The notes under the pieces were generated by a model. It had not been told where the DNA came from. It made no database searches and saw nothing but the letters and a program-made list of their open reading frames with translations. A DNA stretch of 64,000 nt from Phaeovibrio sulfidiphilus (lineage in GTDB: Bacteria; Pseudomonadota; Alphaproteobacteria; Rhodospirillales; Rhodospirillaceae), in assembly GCF_014861485.1 (NCBI RefSeq), contig NZ_JACZHT010000003.1, positions 236,712 through 300,711 of the forward strand, given 5' to 3'. How positions within the stretch are numbered: position 1 is the stretch's first letter; each line of letters begins with the position of its first letter. Positions 19,097-29,012 of the stretch are shown here, piece by piece. The translations under genes and the position numbers were made by a program.

Positions 19097-19825
19097 CTAA
19101 GCCGCGGCCGGTCGGATGGTCTCGCAGATCGCGCGGGCCGCGGCTGCGGGATCGGGCGCCTCCGTGATGGGACGGCCGATCACCAGGACATCGGCACCGG
19201 CGTCCAGAGCCTCGCGGGGCGTCATCGTGCGGCGCTGGTCTCCCATGGCGCTGCCCGCGGGGCGCACCCCGGGGGTCACCAGCAGGAACCCGGGGCCGTT
19301 GTCCTGACGAAGCAGGGCGGCCTCCTGGGGGGAGCACACGACACCGTCCATGCCCGCCTTCCGGGACAGGGCGGCCAGGCGGCGCACCAGATCCTCGACC
19401 GGAGGAGTGAACCCGGCCTCGGCCACGTCCGCGGCCTCCAGGCTCGTGAGAATGGTGACCGCCAGCATCAGGGGCGGCTCCACCCCAAGGCGGGCGGCCT
19501 CCTCGCGGGCGGTCTCGCAGGCCCGGCGCATCATGTTCAGGCCGCCGCTTGCGTGGACGTTCAGGAACCGGGGGGCAAGGGGCAGGACCGAGCGGACCGC
19601 GCCCGCCACCGTGTTGGAAATGTCGTGGAACTTCAGGTCCAGGAACACGGGCAGCGGGTTGGCCTCGCGGACCGCGCGGATGCCGTCGGCGCCGTTGCGG
19701 CAGAAGTACTCGAGCCCCAGCTTGAGCCCGCCGACCGAATCCTGAACCGCGGTGGCAAGGCGCACCGCCTCGGCCGTGTCCGCCGTATCAAGAGCCACGT
19801 AAACCGGGTTGACGAACGTCGTCAT
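19097..19825 (-). CDS. pyrF: orotidine 5'-phosphate decarboxylase
   Basis: PyrF makes UMP from OMP in pyrimidine synthesis. The catalytic DLKFHDIxNT motif is near residue 62, and the N-terminal VYVALDTAD and C-terminal [11 protein letters not shown] phosphate-binding segment are in place. The length of 242 residues is normal. Its ATG overlaps the stop of ispG by four bases, so the two are translationally coupled. Confidence 0.96.
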   Translation of the reverse strand: MTTFVNPVYVALDTADTAEAVRLATAVQDSVGGLKLGLEYFCRNGADGIRAVREANPLPVFLDLKFHDISNTVAGAVRSVLPLAPRFLNVHASGGLNMMRRACETAREEAARLGVEPPLMLAVTILTSLEAADVAEAGFTPPVEDLVRRLAALSRKAGMDGVVCSPQEAALLRQDNGPGFLLVTPGVRPAGSAMGDQRRTMTPREALDAGADVLVIGRPITEAPDPAAAARAICETIRPAAA

Positions 19826-20958
19826 CCTTTTTTCTCCGCCGCCTTGCGGGCCTGCAACTCGGCCGCCTTCTCCTCAACCAGCTTCACAAGGTGGTCGACG
19901 ATGGACTGGTTGTCCACGTGGTGATCCGCCTCGCCTGCAATGTAGACCTGGTTCTTGGCCGCAGCTTTTGCAAGGTTGCCGGCGCCGGTCAGGCCGATAT
20001 CGGTCTCGCGGGCCTCACCGGGGCCGTTGACCACGCAGCCCATGACGGACAGGGAGACGGGCTCGCGCACGTGGGACAGGCGCTCCTCCAGGATCTCGAC
20101 GGTTTTCACCACGTCAAAGCCCTGGCGGGCGCACGACGGGCAGGAAATGATCCGCACACCGCGGTGGCGCAGGTCCAGGGCCTTGAGGATCTCGAAGCCG
20201 ACCTTGACCTCCTCCGCCGGGGCGGCCGACAGGGACACCCGCAAGGTGTCGCCGATACCGTCCCAAAGAAGGGCGCCGATGCCGATGGCGGACTTGACGG
20301 TACCGCCGCGGATGCCGCCCGCCTCGGTGATGCCCAGGTGCAGCGGGTAGTCACACGCCGCCGCCAGGGCCCGGTACGACGCCACGGCCAGGAAGGTGTC
20401 GGAGGCCTTGACGCTGATCTTGAACTCGCGGAAGTCCAGATCCTCGAGGATTTTGGCGTGCTCGAGGGCGCTTTCCACCATGGCCTCGGGACAGGGCTCG
20501 CCGTACTTCTCCAGAAGGTTCCGGGGCAGGGACGCTGCGTTCACGCCAATGCGCATGGAGCAGCCGTTGTCCCGGGCGGCCTTGACCACCTCCTGAACCT
20601 TGTCGATGGATCCGATGTTGCCCGGGTTGATGCGCAGGCAGGCCGCGCCCGCCTCGGCCGCCTCGATCCCGCGCATGTAGTGGAAGTGGATGTCCGCAAT
20701 GATGGGCAGGTTCACATTCTTGACGATGGTGGCCAGCGCTGCCGTGCTGTCCGTGTCCGGGCAGGAAACCCGCACCAGGTCTGCCCCGGCCTCCTCGGCG
20801 CTCTGGATCTGGGCGATGGTGCCCTGGATATCCGGGGTCAGCGTGTTGGTCATGGTCTGCACCGAGATGGGGGCGTCGCCTCCCACCAGCACGGAGCCCA
20901 CACGGATCTGACGCGAGACGCGCCGCTTGATTTCACGATAACTGCGCTGAGCAGACAT
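19822..20958 (-). CDS. ispG: 4-hydroxy-3-methylbut-2-enyl diphosphate synthase
   Basis: This [4Fe-4S] enzyme carries out the penultimate step of the MEP isoprenoid pathway. The cluster cysteines are in SCPSCARQG (near residue 276) and GCVVNGPGE (near 309), and the TIM-barrel start is [14 protein letters not shown]. The ATG at 20958 has AAGGAAG six bases upstream and gives 378 residues. A GTG at 20988 would add ten unsupported residues. It is placed directly after rodZ, the same order as in enteric bacteria, and coupled to pyrF. Confidence 0.95.
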   Translation of the reverse strand: MSAQRSYREIKRRVSRQIRVGSVLVGGDAPISVQTMTNTLTPDIQGTIAQIQSAEEAGADLVRVSCPDTDSTAALATIVKNVNLPIIADIHFHYMRGIEAAEAGAACLRINPGNIGSIDKVQEVVKAARDNGCSMRIGVNAASLPRNLLEKYGEPCPEAMVESALEHAKILEDLDFREFKISVKASDTFLAVASYRALAAACDYPLHLGITEAGGIRGGTVKSAIGIGALLWDGIGDTLRVSLSAAPAEEVKVGFEILKALDLRHRGVRIISCPSCARQGFDVVKTVEILEERLSHVREPVSLSVMGCVVNGPGEARETDIGLTGAGNLAKAAAKNQVYIAGEADHHVDNQSIVDHLVKLVEEKAAELQARKAAEKKG

Positions 20959-21018
20959 AATCTTCCTTACCGGCCCCTGCGGGGCCACGTGAGTCGGGTG
21001 GGGGACAGAAACCGGACC

Positions 21019-22806
21019 TCAGGGCTGAAGGCGCCTGAGGCGGTCCGGGATCATCGGGATGGCCTCTCGGGCAACACCGGGGGGCCCCAGAGCCGGAACC
21101 CGCAAACCGTCCACGTAGACCTCGAGCCCGCCCGAGTTGGACGCGCTGAGCGTGAGGCTGTCGCCTTCCGGCACAATATAGACATCTCCGGTCCGCATGA
21201 ACTTGCGGGTGAGAAGGACGCTGTCGCGCCGCAGCTCGATCCACGAGTCCCGGGACGCCCGCAGAACAATGCGCGGCTCGGCGGGCGGCGCGGCGGACGC
21301 GGTCGCATCGACCCCGCCCTGCGGGGCTGCGGTCTCCGGCGCTCCGGCCAGAGGGGCTGCGGTTTCCGGCGCTCCGGCCGTGGCAGCCGGCGATGGGTCG
21401 GGCGCGGCGGGCCGGGCATCGGCAGCAGGAGCGGAAGCGGAGGGCGCAGAAGCGGAAGAGGCTGCCAAAGCCCCGGCGCCGGGGGACGCGGCACTGGCCG
21501 GGGCCGCGACAGGCGCGGACGGAGCCTCCGCACGGGAACGGACCGGATCCGACCCGGCCCGGGCGGAGGGGGGCTCAACTGCCGCCGCGGGCGCCGCAGC
21601 CGACGAAGACAAAGATGAAGACGACGGCGCAGACGACGACACCGGCGCCGCAGCGGGGCGATCCGAAGACGCACCGGAGCCCGCCCGGGAGCCGGTGGAG
21701 CCCTCCGCCCGCACCACGGGTGCGCCCGAAATGGCGCCCGCAAGGGCACCGGCCGCCTGGGCCGGGCTGCCGTCCGTTGCCGAGGGCCCGGACACAGGGG
21801 CGGAGGTCGCATTCGGCTGCGTTGCGGACCGGGAACCGCCCCCGATGCTGCCTGCCCCGCCATTGGCTGCCCCAATATTGGCCGCCCCGATAGTAGCCGC
21901 CCCGGCACGCACGGACCCGGCGTCGGAACCGCTCCCGGCGGAGGTGTCCGGCCCCACGGCGGGGGCCCCGTCACCATCGGCCTCGGGAGACACGTCCCGG
22001 GCGCCTGAAGGCAAGGCGTCTGCAGGCGTGCCGTCGGAGGGCAGCCCCCCGCCCCCCGTCTCGTCCGCAGCCGTCACGTCATCTGCGGTGCCGGCCTCGC
22101 TGCTCCAGCCAACCCCGTCCTGCGCGGGTTCGGACGTGCCCGAAGCCCCGCCCTCCAGGGCCGCATCCTGCCCGGCCCCGTGCGTGCCATCCGCAGCGTC
22201 GAACGCCAGAGCCTCGGCGACAGGGGACACCGCGTCCCCGGGCGCTCCCGCGCCCAAAACTCCCGGCGCTCCCGCGCCCCCGGCTGCACCATCGGTATCG
22301 TCCACAAGGGGCTTGAGCCGCTCGGGCAGATCGGGAACCCGTTCGGAGACGGTCCGCTCGGACATGGACATCCAGTACCAGCCGCCATAGGCGCAGGCGG
22401 CCAGCACCAGCGCACTCAGGATCAGAACACCCCGCGGCATGGGGCCGTCGCTGGGGGGCGCCGGAAGCGACCGGGATGTGGAGGGGGCAACCTTCTGGTT
22501 CTCGTTCCGGAACCGGCGCACGACCTCCTCGGAGTGGAGGCCCAGGTGATCCGCATAGGCGCGGATGAAGCCGACGGCGTAGGCGCCGTTCGGAAGGGAC
22601 TCAAAGCGCCCGGCCTCGATATCCTCCAGATACCCCGGGCGGATGCGCAGGGCCGAGGCCACGGATTCCAGGGGTTCGCCCAGCCGTTCGCGGGTCGAGC
22701 GCAACAGCTCCCCCACATGGGAGCCGGGACGGGTACGGTCAGCTTCGAACGGAGAGGATCCCACTGCTGTTTTCCGGTACAATCGTGAAAAACTGTCTTT
22801 GGCCAC
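21019..22806 (-). CDS. rodZ: RodZ-like cytoskeletal protein with very long low-complexity linker
   Basis: RodZ links MreB to the cell-wall elongation machinery. The order is: cytoplasmic helix-turn-helix (about residues 30-100, LGEPLESVASALRIRPGYLE), one membrane segment (about 126-146), a periplasmic linker and a C-terminal beta domain (about 510-595, RASRDSWIELR). The linker is about 350 residues of Ala/Pro/Gly/Ser/Asp, far longer than usual for RodZ (E. coli RodZ has 337 residues in all). The GTG at 22806 is the furthest plausible start but has no clear ribosome site; a GTG at 22764 is an alternative. It leads the rodZ-ispG-pyrF-trpF cluster. Confidence 0.85.
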   Translation of the reverse strand: MAKDSFSRLYRKTAVGSSPFEADRTRPGSHVGELLRSTRERLGEPLESVASALRIRPGYLEDIEAGRFESLPNGAYAVGFIRAYADHLGLHSEEVVRRFRNENQKVAPSTSRSLPAPPSDGPMPRGVLILSALVLAACAYGGWYWMSMSERTVSERVPDLPERLKPLVDDTDGAAGGAGAPGVLGAGAPGDAVSPVAEALAFDAADGTHGAGQDAALEGGASGTSEPAQDGVGWSSEAGTADDVTAADETGGGGLPSDGTPADALPSGARDVSPEADGDGAPAVGPDTSAGSGSDAGSVRAGAATIGAANIGAANGGAGSIGGGSRSATQPNATSAPVSGPSATDGSPAQAAGALAGAISGAPVVRAEGSTGSRAGSGASSDRPAAAPVSSSAPSSSSLSSSAAAPAAAVEPPSARAGSDPVRSRAEAPSAPVAAPASAASPGAGALAASSASAPSASAPAADARPAAPDPSPAATAGAPETAAPLAGAPETAAPQGGVDATASAAPPAEPRIVLRASRDSWIELRRDSVLLTRKFMRTGDVYIVPEGDSLTLSASNSGGLEVYVDGLRVPALGPPGVAREAIPMIPDRLRRLQP

Positions 22807-23146
22807 CCCGCGAGGAGCACGGGGCTCACATCATGCCCTGCTGTTCCGGTCGCCGGGCGCGCTGCCGCCAGCGGGAAGACCCGGACGGATGAACCGGCAG
22901 CGCCCTGTCAGGACACACGGGCTGCGGCGCACCCGGAACTCTTCGAGACTCTAGCGAAAAGAGCGCTCCCGAACAACCCGGATTTCAGGGCGCCCCGCGC
23001 CGGGCCAGACCACCCCGCGCCGGGCCGATCTGCCCGGGACCGCCGCCCCCGGATCAGCGCCGGGACCGGCACCGGGCGAGTGCAGGAGACCCGGCTGGCA
23101 CTCGGGGAGCGCCGGGGCCTGGCGATGGGAAAAGGCCCTGCCCCGG
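22807..23146. other. intergenic region upstream of rodZ
   Basis: There are about 340 bases between the start of rodZ and the end of phoU, both on the minus strand. No gene is visible. A C/G-rich dyad around 23107-23142 just past the phoU stop could help terminate phoU, but it lacks a T run. Confidence 0.4.
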
Positions 23147-23890
23147 TCAGGACCGGGCAAGCTGGGCCACAAACTCGATCATGTCGCTGGACGAGGTGTC
23201 CTTCTTGGCTCTCTCGGCCGGAAGCTCGCGTCCGGTAATGCGGTAGAACGCGGCCTCCGCGATGTTGGTGGCCTGGTCCCCGATCCGCTCGAGGCTCTTC
23301 GAGACAAACATCAGGTTCGAGCAGGCCGGAATTTTCGACGGGTCCGAGGCCATGATCTCCAGAAGCGTGCGGAAAAGACCGGTGTGAAGGGTATCGACCT
23401 CCACGTCCTCCTCGCGCACACGCTCAAGGCGGCTGGCGTCCCGGTCCCGCAGGGCTGTCATGACCTGCTCGAGCATGGAGATGATCTTCTCGCCAATCCG
23501 CTCAATGGGGGCGGCCACCGGAAGCTCGGGCAGGTGGTCCAGAACGTGGGGCGCGCGCCGGGCCGCGTTGGCCGTGTAGTCCCCCACCCGCTCCAGCATG
23601 CCCGCGATTTTCAGGCTGGTCACCACCAGGCGCAGGTCGCCGGCCATGGGCTGGCGCAGGGCAATCAGACGCACCGCATGGAGATTGATCGCATACTCCA
23701 GCTCGTTCATTTCCTCTTCGTAGCGGAAAACCCGGCGGATGGTCTGCTCGTCGCCGTGCACCATCAGGGCGATGGCGTCGCGGGTCTGGTTGATGGCGAT
23801 CTCGCCCATGCGGGCGATGCGTTCATCCAGACGGCGCAGCTCGTTGTCATAAGAGCGAACGATATGCTCTCTCAGCGCATTTCCGGTCAT
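23147..23890 (-). CDS. phoU: phosphate signalling protein PhoU
   Basis: PhoU is the all-helical adaptor that keeps the PhoR/PhoB phosphate system off when phosphate is ample. The product has 247 residues, with the two PhoU repeats marked by EMNELEYAINLHAVRLI and the matching second-half helix. The N-terminus HIVRSYDNELRRLDERIARM is typical. The ATG at 23890 has GGAGA seven bases upstream. The open frame continues to 24409, but the extension is built from the tandem repeat and is not coding. No pst or phoB/phoR genes are adjacent, which is unusual. Confidence 0.93.
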   Translation of the reverse strand: MTGNALREHIVRSYDNELRRLDERIARMGEIAINQTRDAIALMVHGDEQTIRRVFRYEEEMNELEYAINLHAVRLIALRQPMAGDLRLVVTSLKIAGMLERVGDYTANAARRAPHVLDHLPELPVAAPIERIGEKIISMLEQVMTALRDRDASRLERVREEDVEVDTLHTGLFRTLLEIMASDPSKIPACSNLMFVSKSLERIGDQATNIAEAAFYRITGRELPAERAKKDTSSSDMIEFVAQLARS

Positions 23891-24152
23891 GAGCGTCTCC
23901 AGACAACGAGGGCGATCCAGCGGTTTTCCTCTATAGGCTATAGGCGAACCCGCTGCAAGAGCAAGCGCCACGGACCGGGCCACTCCCGGCGGAAAACATG
24001 GACACGGCACGCGTCCGGACCGCGCCCCGGAAAATGGCGTGCCGGCGGGCGCCGGTGAGGACCGGAACTGGAGAACGGAAGAGCGGCTTCTGAGGCGGCC
24101 CGGACGCACCCGGGAAGCGGCCCTGGAAGCAACCATGGAGCAGCCGCGCATC

Positions 24153-24267
24153 CCAGAGGCGGGGATGGCCCCGCGCCAGAGGCCGGGACGGCCCCACACC
24201 AGAGGCCGGGACGGCCACGCGCCAGAGGCCGGGACGGCCACGCGCCAGAGGCCGGGGCGGCCACGCG
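24153..24267. repeat. minisatellite, five copies of a 23-base unit
   Basis: The unit CCAGAGGCCGGGACGGCCAC(GCG) starts at 24153, 24176, 24199, 24222 and 24245, with one to five differences between copies. Twenty-three is not a multiple of three and there is no spacer, so this is neither coding nor CRISPR. It sits in the 560-base gap (23891-24453) between phoU and the flagellar gene, in which I see nothing else beyond the probable phoU promoter at its left end. Confidence 0.9.
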
Positions 24268-24453
24268 GCACGGCCATGCGACACGGGCGCGTGACCGGAG
24301 AGGATCCCACAGCGGAGACGGACCACGCCGGATCCGCGCGCGTCCGGGCAGGACGTGAGTCCGGCCAAGGCGTGCGTCTGACCCGGGGACCGGGGCGCCG
24401 GAGCCTCACCCGCCCTTGGGAAGAAATCGGGCCCGGGACCGGACCCGCCGCGC

Positions 24454-25941
24454 CTAGCGCTTCAGGGCCGAGGCCACCTGGGACATCTCGTCCGACGTCC
24501 GGAAGACGGTTGCCGCCTGGCTGTAGGCGGTCTGGGTCATGATCATGCGGGTGAATTCCTCGGCGATGTCCGCGGTGGACGCCTCCAGAGCCTCCGGATT
24601 GATCTTTGTCTTGCCGCCGCTTTTGGTGCCCAGCTCCATGATCCGGCGCTCTCCGGCCTCGTCGGAGGCCATGAACAGGTTCTCCGACAGAAGCTGGAGT
24701 TTCTGCGGCGCCGGGAAGTCCGCAAGGGCCAGCTTGTAGAGCGCCAGGGACTTGCGGTTCGTGTAGTTGGCCAGAAGGGTGCCGTCCGCCTCGAACGAGA
24801 TGTCGGTGAGCAGACCATCCGCGTAGCCGTCATCCGCAGTGGCGGTGAAGCTGGATCCGAACGCCGTGCTGTTGCTGCCGTACTGGGTGATGTCGCCGAT
24901 ATCGATGGTCAGGGTCTGGGGCGCCGCGATGTCCTCCAGGACCGGGTTGCCCTTGTCGTCGAGAACGGGCTTGCCGTCCGCGTCCAGCTTGGCCTGGGTG
25001 TAGGTGATGTCCGCGGTCAGCGCGCCGCTTTCCGGCTTCACGAGGCGGCCCTTGCTGTTGAACTCGACGATCGGGTTCTCGCCCATGCCCTCGAACGTGC
25101 CGACCGCCTTTCCGGAGGAGTCCTCGAGGGAGATGAACCACTTGTTCTGCCCGGCGGACTTCTCGAGGTTGATCTTCTCCGTGACGGCCTTGATCTCGTC
25201 ATCCGTCAGGGGGCTGCCCTTGGCCTCCTGGGCGGCCTTGACCGCCTCGTCCCGGGCCGCCTTGGTGGCCTCGGGGTCCGGGATCGACTTGCGGAACATC
25301 AGGCGCACGCCCCGGACCGGCCAGGTCTCGGTTCCGTCGTCGTTTTTCACCGGCGTGCCGATGTAGGAAAAATTGGCCGCCACAAAGTTGTTCCTGGTCT
25401 CGGCGTTGACGTTGCCCGTCAGCTTCAGGTGGGAGCTTGCCTTCCCCTCCAGCCAGGAGTTCGGGTCGAAGCGGATGGCCTCCGGCGCGTCGGCGGTGTT
25501 GAAGGGCGGTGTGCGGGTGGGGTCCGCGCGCCAGCCCTGGACAAAGTAGCCGGCCCCGGTGGTCAGATAGGCGACCTCCTTGCCGTCCTCCATCACCAGG
25601 CGCTTCTGGAAGGCCCCGTCCCGGGTGTAGTAGGTGTCGGAATCACCGGCGGGGGTCCGGCTCACCATGAACATGCCGGGGCCGTTGATGGCCACGTCGG
25701 TGCGAATGCTGGTGACCTGGATCGAGCCCTGCTGCTCCATGACCCGGTAGCTGGCAGGCGCCGCCGAGAACGAGCGGAAGAGGCTGGACGACGTGCCCGA
25801 GACCAGGGTCCGGAAGTTCACGACCTCGTGCTTGTAGCCCACGGTCCGAACGTTGGCGACGTTCGTCGAAATCTGTTCCATGGCAATGGACTGCGCCTGC
25901 ATTGCAAGCGAGCTGTTGTTCATGGCGCCCTGAATGCTCAT
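24454..25941 (-). CDS. flgE: flagellar hook protein FlgE-like
   Basis: The 495-residue product has the N-terminal rod/hook signature ISTNVANVRTVGYKHEVVNF. Its C-terminal partner helix is DIAEEFTRMIMTQTAYSQA, followed by SDEMSQVASALKR, as in FlgE hook subunits polymerised outside the cell. The middle contains a variable, charged insert (about residues 220-300). The ATG at 25941 has GGGAG nine bases upstream, and longer frames start inside non-conserved sequence. No other flagellar gene is in the window, so this copy lies outside a flg cluster. FlgF/FlgG-type rod proteins are shorter, so hook is the better call. Confidence 0.85.
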   Translation of the reverse strand: MSIQGAMNNSSLAMQAQSIAMEQISTNVANVRTVGYKHEVVNFRTLVSGTSSSLFRSFSAAPASYRVMEQQGSIQVTSIRTDVAINGPGMFMVSRTPAGDSDTYYTRDGAFQKRLVMEDGKEVAYLTTGAGYFVQGWRADPTRTPPFNTADAPEAIRFDPNSWLEGKASSHLKLTGNVNAETRNNFVAANFSYIGTPVKNDDGTETWPVRGVRLMFRKSIPDPEATKAARDEAVKAAQEAKGSPLTDDEIKAVTEKINLEKSAGQNKWFISLEDSSGKAVGTFEGMGENPIVEFNSKGRLVKPESGALTADITYTQAKLDADGKPVLDDKGNPVLEDIAAPQTLTIDIGDITQYGSNSTAFGSSFTATADDGYADGLLTDISFEADGTLLANYTNRKSLALYKLALADFPAPQKLQLLSENLFMASDEAGERRIMELGTKSGGKTKINPEALEASTADIAEEFTRMIMTQTAYSQAATVFRTSDEMSQVASALKR

Positions 25942-26400
25942 CGTCACCGCTCCCCACTGGACCGCCCCGCCCCGCATCCCGCACGCCGGGAGGGCAGGAT
26001 CTGACCGGCACACCTGACCGGGCGTGCCCTTACGCAAATTTCATGTGCCAAAAAAGCACAGGTCTGAAAGTTTATGCAAGAAGCGGGCCACATGCATGGG
26101 CACCCGGGCGCAGGGCGGTTTCTCCCGAAAAGCGCCCCCCGGGGCCGGGCTCCGTCCGCAGAACACCGGGATCGGAGCGGAAGAAAACGCGTGGGGACGG
26201 CAACTCCTGCCGGGTTCCCCTCGGGTGCTTCCGGGCGCCTGAAACGCCCCGCACCCCGGACCCGCACCCCCGCCGACCCCGGTTCACCGCTTGCTTTCGG
26301 ACCGGGAATCAAAGATTGTATGGGCTCTCCCGCAGAATCAGCACGGCCTTGCCGGAAGGACAGCCGCGTCCCCCTGCACACTGTTTGGGCACTTTATCCG
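25942..26400. other. divergent intergenic region, flgE / maeB
   Basis: About 460 bases between divergent genes. An AT-richer core at 26030-26080 is the probable promoter zone for flgE. It includes a small dyad TGTGC/GCACA (26045-26060). No gene is seen; the frame open ahead of maeB has no recognisable content. Confidence 0.45.
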
Positions 26401-28665
26401 ATGTCGAATAAAAAAGAGAACAACAGCCTGGAGCGCGAGGCGCTCCTGTTTCACTCCAAGGGCCGTCCCGGCAAGGTCGAAATCCACGCAACCAAGCCCC
26501 TTGCCACCCAGCGGGACCTGTCCCTGGCCTACTCTCCGGGAGTTGCCTTTCCGTGCCTCGAGATCCAGCGGAACCCGGACGCGGCCTATGACTACACCGC
26601 CAAGGGCAATATCGTTGCGGTCATCTCCAACGGAACCGCCGTCCTGGGTCTCGGAGACCTGGGCGCCCTCGCCGGAAAGCCGGTCATGGAGGGCAAGGCC
26701 GTCCTGTTCAAGACCTTCGCCGACGTGGACGCCATCGACCTCGAGGTCGACACCACCGACGTGGACGCCTTCGTGAACTGCGTGCGCTACCTGGGCCCCT
26801 CGTTCGGGGGAATCAACCTCGAGGACATCAAGGCCCCCGAGTGCTTCGTGATCGAAAGCCGCCTGCGCGAGATCATGGACATTCCCGTCTTCCACGACGA
26901 CCAGCACGGCACCGCCATTATCGCCACCGCCGGCATGCTCAACGCCCTTGAGCTCACGGGCCGGGACATCCGCGACGTCCGCCTTGTGGTCAACGGCGCC
27001 GGAGCGGCGGCCATCGCCTGCGTGGAGCTGGTGAAGGCCGCGGGCGTGCCCCCGGAAAACGTCATCATGTGTGACACCAAGGGTGTGATCCACACGGGGC
27101 GCAAGGACCTGAACCAGTGGAAGAGCGCCCACGCGGTCGACACGCCGCTGCGCACCCTGGCCCAGGCCCTGGAGGGTGCGGACGCCTTCTACGGCCTGTC
27201 GGCAAAAGGCGCGGTCACGCCGGACATGATCGCCACCATGGCCAGGAACCCGATTGTCTTCGCCATGGCCAACCCGGATCCCGAGATCACCCCGGAGGAG
27301 GTCCGCGCCGTGCGCGATGACGCCATCATGGCCACGGGGCGCTCGGACTATCCGAACCAGATCAACAACGTGCTGGGCTTCCCCTACATCTTCCGCGGCG
27401 CGCTCGATGTGCGGGCCCGCACCATCAACGACGAGATGAAGATTGCCGCCGCCCGGGCCATTGCCTCCCTCGCGAAGGAGGACGTGCCCGACGAGGTCGC
27501 CGCCGCCTACGCCGGACGCACCCTGCGCTTCGGGCCCGAGTACATCATTCCCGTGCCCTTCGATCCGCGCCTGATCGCCGCCATTCCCCCGGCGGTGGCC
27601 AAGGCCGCCATGGACTCGGGCGTGGCGCGCAAGCCCATCTTCGATCTCCAGACCTACAAGCGCGAGCTGTCGGCCCGGCTGGACCCGTCCGCCGTGTCCA
27701 TGCAGGCCTTCGCGGCCAAGGTCGCCGCCAACCCGCGGCGGGTTGTCTTCGCCGAGGGCGAGGAGGAGAAGGTCATCCGCGCCGCGCTCGCCTTCCGCAA
27801 CGCGGGCTACGGCACCCCCATCCTGGTGGGCCGCGAGGAGCTGATCCGCGAGAAGATGCGGGAGCTGGGCATCCGGGGCAAGGTCGATGGAATCGAAATC
27901 CAGAACGCGTTTCTGTCCCCGCACACCCGCCACTACGCGGAGTTCCTCTACCGGCGGCTCCAGCGCCGGGGCTTCCTGCAACGCGACGTGACCCGCCTGG
28001 TGAACCGGGACCGGGTTGTGTTCGCCGCCTGCATGGTGGCCCTCGAGGACGCGGACGCCCTGGTGGCCGGAACGACCCGGCACTTCCATGCCTGCCTGGA
28101 GGACATCCAGAGCGTGATCGAGCCCACGCCCAACGAGCTGGTCTTCTCGGTCACCCTGATGATCTCGCGGCGGCGGACGGTGTTCCTTGCGGACACCAAC
28201 GTCCTGGAGGCCCCCACGTCCGAGCAGCTGGCGGATATTGCCATCCAGACGGCCGCCCTCGCCCGCCGCATGGGGCACGAGCCCCGGGTTGCCATGCTGT
28301 CGTACTCCACGTTCGGGGCGCCCCGCGGCCTGACGCCGGACCGGTCCCGCCAGGCCGTCCAGATCCTGGAGCGGCGCAACCCCAACTTCGAGTTCGACGG
28401 CGAGATTGCCGCCCATGTGGCTCTGGATGCGGACCTGCTGGCCCACTATCCGTTCTGCCGCCTGTCGGCTCCGGCCAACGTGCTGATCATGCCCGGACTG
28501 CAGTCCGCCAGCATCAGCGCCAGCCTCATGAGCAAGATGGGGGGCGCCACCATGATCGGACCGCTTCTGATCGGCCTTTCAAAGCCGTGCCAGATCGTGC
28601 CCATGGGCGCCACCGTCTCGGACATCCTGCACATGGCCACCGTCGCGGCCAGCGAGGTGTCCTGA
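26401..28665 (+). CDS. maeB: NADP-dependent malic enzyme with phosphotransacetylase-like C-terminus
   Basis: MaeB decarboxylates malate to pyruvate, making NADPH. In 754 residues, the N-terminal malic domain ([28 protein letters not shown]) and the NAD(P)-binding domain ([16 protein letters not shown]) fill the first 420 residues. A PTA-like domain ([15 protein letters not shown] to the end) fills the rest; in this family it is regulatory and binds acetyl-CoA. The ATG at 26401 matches the family N-terminus, but no good ribosome-binding site precedes it. It is a single-gene unit. Confidence 0.95.
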   Translation: MSNKKENNSLEREALLFHSKGRPGKVEIHATKPLATQRDLSLAYSPGVAFPCLEIQRNPDAAYDYTAKGNIVAVISNGTAVLGLGDLGALAGKPVMEGKAVLFKTFADVDAIDLEVDTTDVDAFVNCVRYLGPSFGGINLEDIKAPECFVIESRLREIMDIPVFHDDQHGTAIIATAGMLNALELTGRDIRDVRLVVNGAGAAAIACVELVKAAGVPPENVIMCDTKGVIHTGRKDLNQWKSAHAVDTPLRTLAQALEGADAFYGLSAKGAVTPDMIATMARNPIVFAMANPDPEITPEEVRAVRDDAIMATGRSDYPNQINNVLGFPYIFRGALDVRARTINDEMKIAAARAIASLAKEDVPDEVAAAYAGRTLRFGPEYIIPVPFDPRLIAAIPPAVAKAAMDSGVARKPIFDLQTYKRELSARLDPSAVSMQAFAAKVAANPRRVVFAEGEEEKVIRAALAFRNAGYGTPILVGREELIREKMRELGIRGKVDGIEIQNAFLSPHTRHYAEFLYRRLQRRGFLQRDVTRLVNRDRVVFAACMVALEDADALVAGTTRHFHACLEDIQSVIEPTPNELVFSVTLMISRRRTVFLADTNVLEAPTSEQLADIAIQTAALARRMGHEPRVAMLSYSTFGAPRGLTPDRSRQAVQILERRNPNFEFDGEIAAHVALDADLLAHYPFCRLSAPANVLIMPGLQSASISASLMSKMGGATMIGPLLIGLSKPCQIVPMGATVSDILHMATVAASEVS

Positions 28666-29012
28666 TCACACACGCCGGACCGGCCGGACCGGGGCCCCGC
28701 CACGCGGGCATCCCGGCTCCGGCCCCGGCCCCGGCGCTGCCCCCGCCCGGTAGCGGGCACCCCGACCGCACACGACAGCGCCGCACACGACAGCGCGGGA
28801 TGGGGACCACGACTGAGCGGGCTTGATCGCGACTTTTCGTGACGGCGGGCTTGTTTGAGCGGGCCCGCACCCGCCCCGGGCGCATTGGCCCGCAGCCTCC
28901 CCGACCGGGCAGGCATCAGGCTCGCCCGTCCGGATCCGGACACAGCGCCCACCGACAAAGCACCCACCGACCGGGCACTGGCCCGACCATCAGCTATGCG
29001 GGCAGCGCCCCG
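28666..29012. other. intergenic region between convergent maeB and dacB
   Basis: A 350-base GC-rich gap with no gene. Short palindromic G/C runs (near 28677-28700) could act as weak terminators, but none has a T run. Confidence 0.35.

Noticed and set aside
21197..22390. A 397-codon Ala/Gly/Asp-rich plus-strand frame
   Set aside because: Antisense to the low-complexity rodZ linker, which has recognisable domains on both sides.
24153..24267. Minisatellite considered as a CRISPR array
   Set aside because: Copies are directly contiguous with no spacers.
23891..24409. N-terminal extension of phoU by 173 codons
   Set aside because: The extension is encoded by the 23-base tandem repeat, and a well-placed ATG with GGAGA matches the normal PhoU start.
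26030..26055. TGGCAC...TTGC resembling a sigma-54 promoter upstream of flgE
   Set aside because: The spacing between the GG and GC elements is 14 bases instead of the strictly required 12.
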